Source: Methylovirgula sp963708155 (GTDB lineage Bacteria; Pseudomonadota; Alphaproteobacteria; Rhizobiales; Beijerinckiaceae). From it: a stretch of 64,000 nt of DNA. Shown here in pieces: positions 63,624 to 64,000 of this stretch. The notes under the pieces are model-generated. The model was given only the letters and a program-made list of their open reading frames with translations. It was not told the DNA's origin and did not search any database. Numbering within the stretch: the first letter of the stretch is position 1; each line of letters opens with the position of its first letter. The position numbers and the translations under genes were made by a program. The stretch spans positions 2,108,001-2,172,000 of the forward strand of contig OY970183.1 in NCBI GenBank assembly GCA_963708155.1, read 5' to 3'.

Positions 63624-64000
63624 GCCTTGCGAATCTCGCGGCGAGACCTGCGTCCCGCCGCGGCTTCCCTTTTCTCAGTTTCAAAAGCGTTGCCGGGCAC
63701 GCTGTTCCGCGCCGGCGTCTGTCGGGCTTGCGTCAAGCCGGCGCCCCTGCGCTGCTCGTAAGCTTGACGTTGGCGTGCCGACTCAAGGGGCCGCGCTATT
63801 CGCCGCAGCCTGAATCCCTGCTCGATGCGGCGATCGCAGCGGGGTTGGCGCGCGGAATGCTTGAAAGCGGCGTCGCTCTGCCCATCTTAAGGTGGAAAAA
63901 TGCCTGAATGTGGGTCAGGATAAAAGTTTGGCCGAGCGAGAGAGTTAACTTGCCGCAGCAAAAGGCGCAGGATCGCTCACAGACTCGGTGGCTAGTCTCC
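63624..64000. other. Right-edge region without a recognisable gene
   Basis: 377 bp after clpX. An open frame up to 63907 has no recognised motif or ribosome-binding site. The order tig-clpP-clpX is often followed by lon, which may begin beyond the window. Confidence 0.4.

Overview
The window is GC-rich chromosomal DNA, almost certainly from an alphaproteobacterium of the Rhizobiales/Hyphomicrobiales, possibly near the Beijerinckiaceae or Methylocystaceae. This is inferred from gene content: a complete tad/cpa Flp-pilus locus with CtrA-like promoter boxes, an HWE/HisKA_2-type sensor kinase, a TIGR02281-type aspartic protease, an IalB-like protein, HspQ, a PHA-granule-region protein, and the tig-clpP-clpX order. 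No 16S gene is present, so the taxon is not proven. I see no prophage, insertion sequence or CRISPR array.

Layout. 1-5.4 kb: the 5' end of typA, a TauE/SafE permease, a convergent pair made of a lone ModC-type TOBE protein and an HTH-only ModE-like regulator, cytidine deaminase, an NlpC/P60 hydrolase and a frameshifted M17 leucyl aminopeptidase. 5.5-16.4 kb: the Flp-pilus locus (tadD on +; tadC, tadB, cpaF, cpaE, cpaD, cpaC, cpaB, cpaA and the pilin on -; plus a frameshifted secretin-N-like protein). 16.5-21 kb: phosphomannomutase/phosphoglucomutase, an aspartic protease, the two 3-oxoacid CoA-transferase subunits and a frameshifted tam methyltransferase. 21-23.6 kb: copper export (copZ and a twice-frameshifted copA). 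23.6-29.1 kb: a sensor kinase, moeB, ruvA, ruvC and dnaA, followed by about 940 bp without a recognisable gene. 30-32.7 kb: an ATP-dependent DNA ligase and its associated exonuclease. 32.7-34.4 kb: small secreted or repeat-rich proteins and a PHA-system protein. 34.4-37.3 kb: a copper-handling cluster (copD, copC, an envelope protein, a DUF2946 protein). 37.4-43.5 kb: two GSTs, an SDR, queG, an AI-2E-type permease, and a two-gene arginine-agmatine-putrescine operon. 43.5-46.4 kb: two tandem DUF190 (PII-like) genes divergent from a fluoride riboswitch that leads an antiporter and a universal stress protein gene. 46.4-51.7 kb: a decayed transglutaminase 3' end, a patatin phospholipase, an intact transglutaminase, an 835-residue ATP-grasp/alpha-E fusion, and mog. 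51.9-59.5 kb: a degenerate ANL-like protein, a family 5 solute-binding protein, an IalB-like protein, hspQ, the bifunctional NAD(P)HX repair enzyme, and a multicopper-oxidase-fold protein that has lost most copper ligands. 59.6-64 kb: tRNA-Leu(TAG), tig, clpP, clpX.

The strongest candidates for something new are the fluoride-riboswitch/antiporter/USP locus facing paired DUF190 genes, the split molybdate-sensor arrangement near 1.4-2.2 kb, the copper-site-less multicopper oxidase, and the transglutaminase remnant flanking the patatin gene. Six independent single-base frameshifts in five otherwise well-preserved genes suggest assembly errors at least as much as real pseudogenes, and should be resolved before any biology is built on them.
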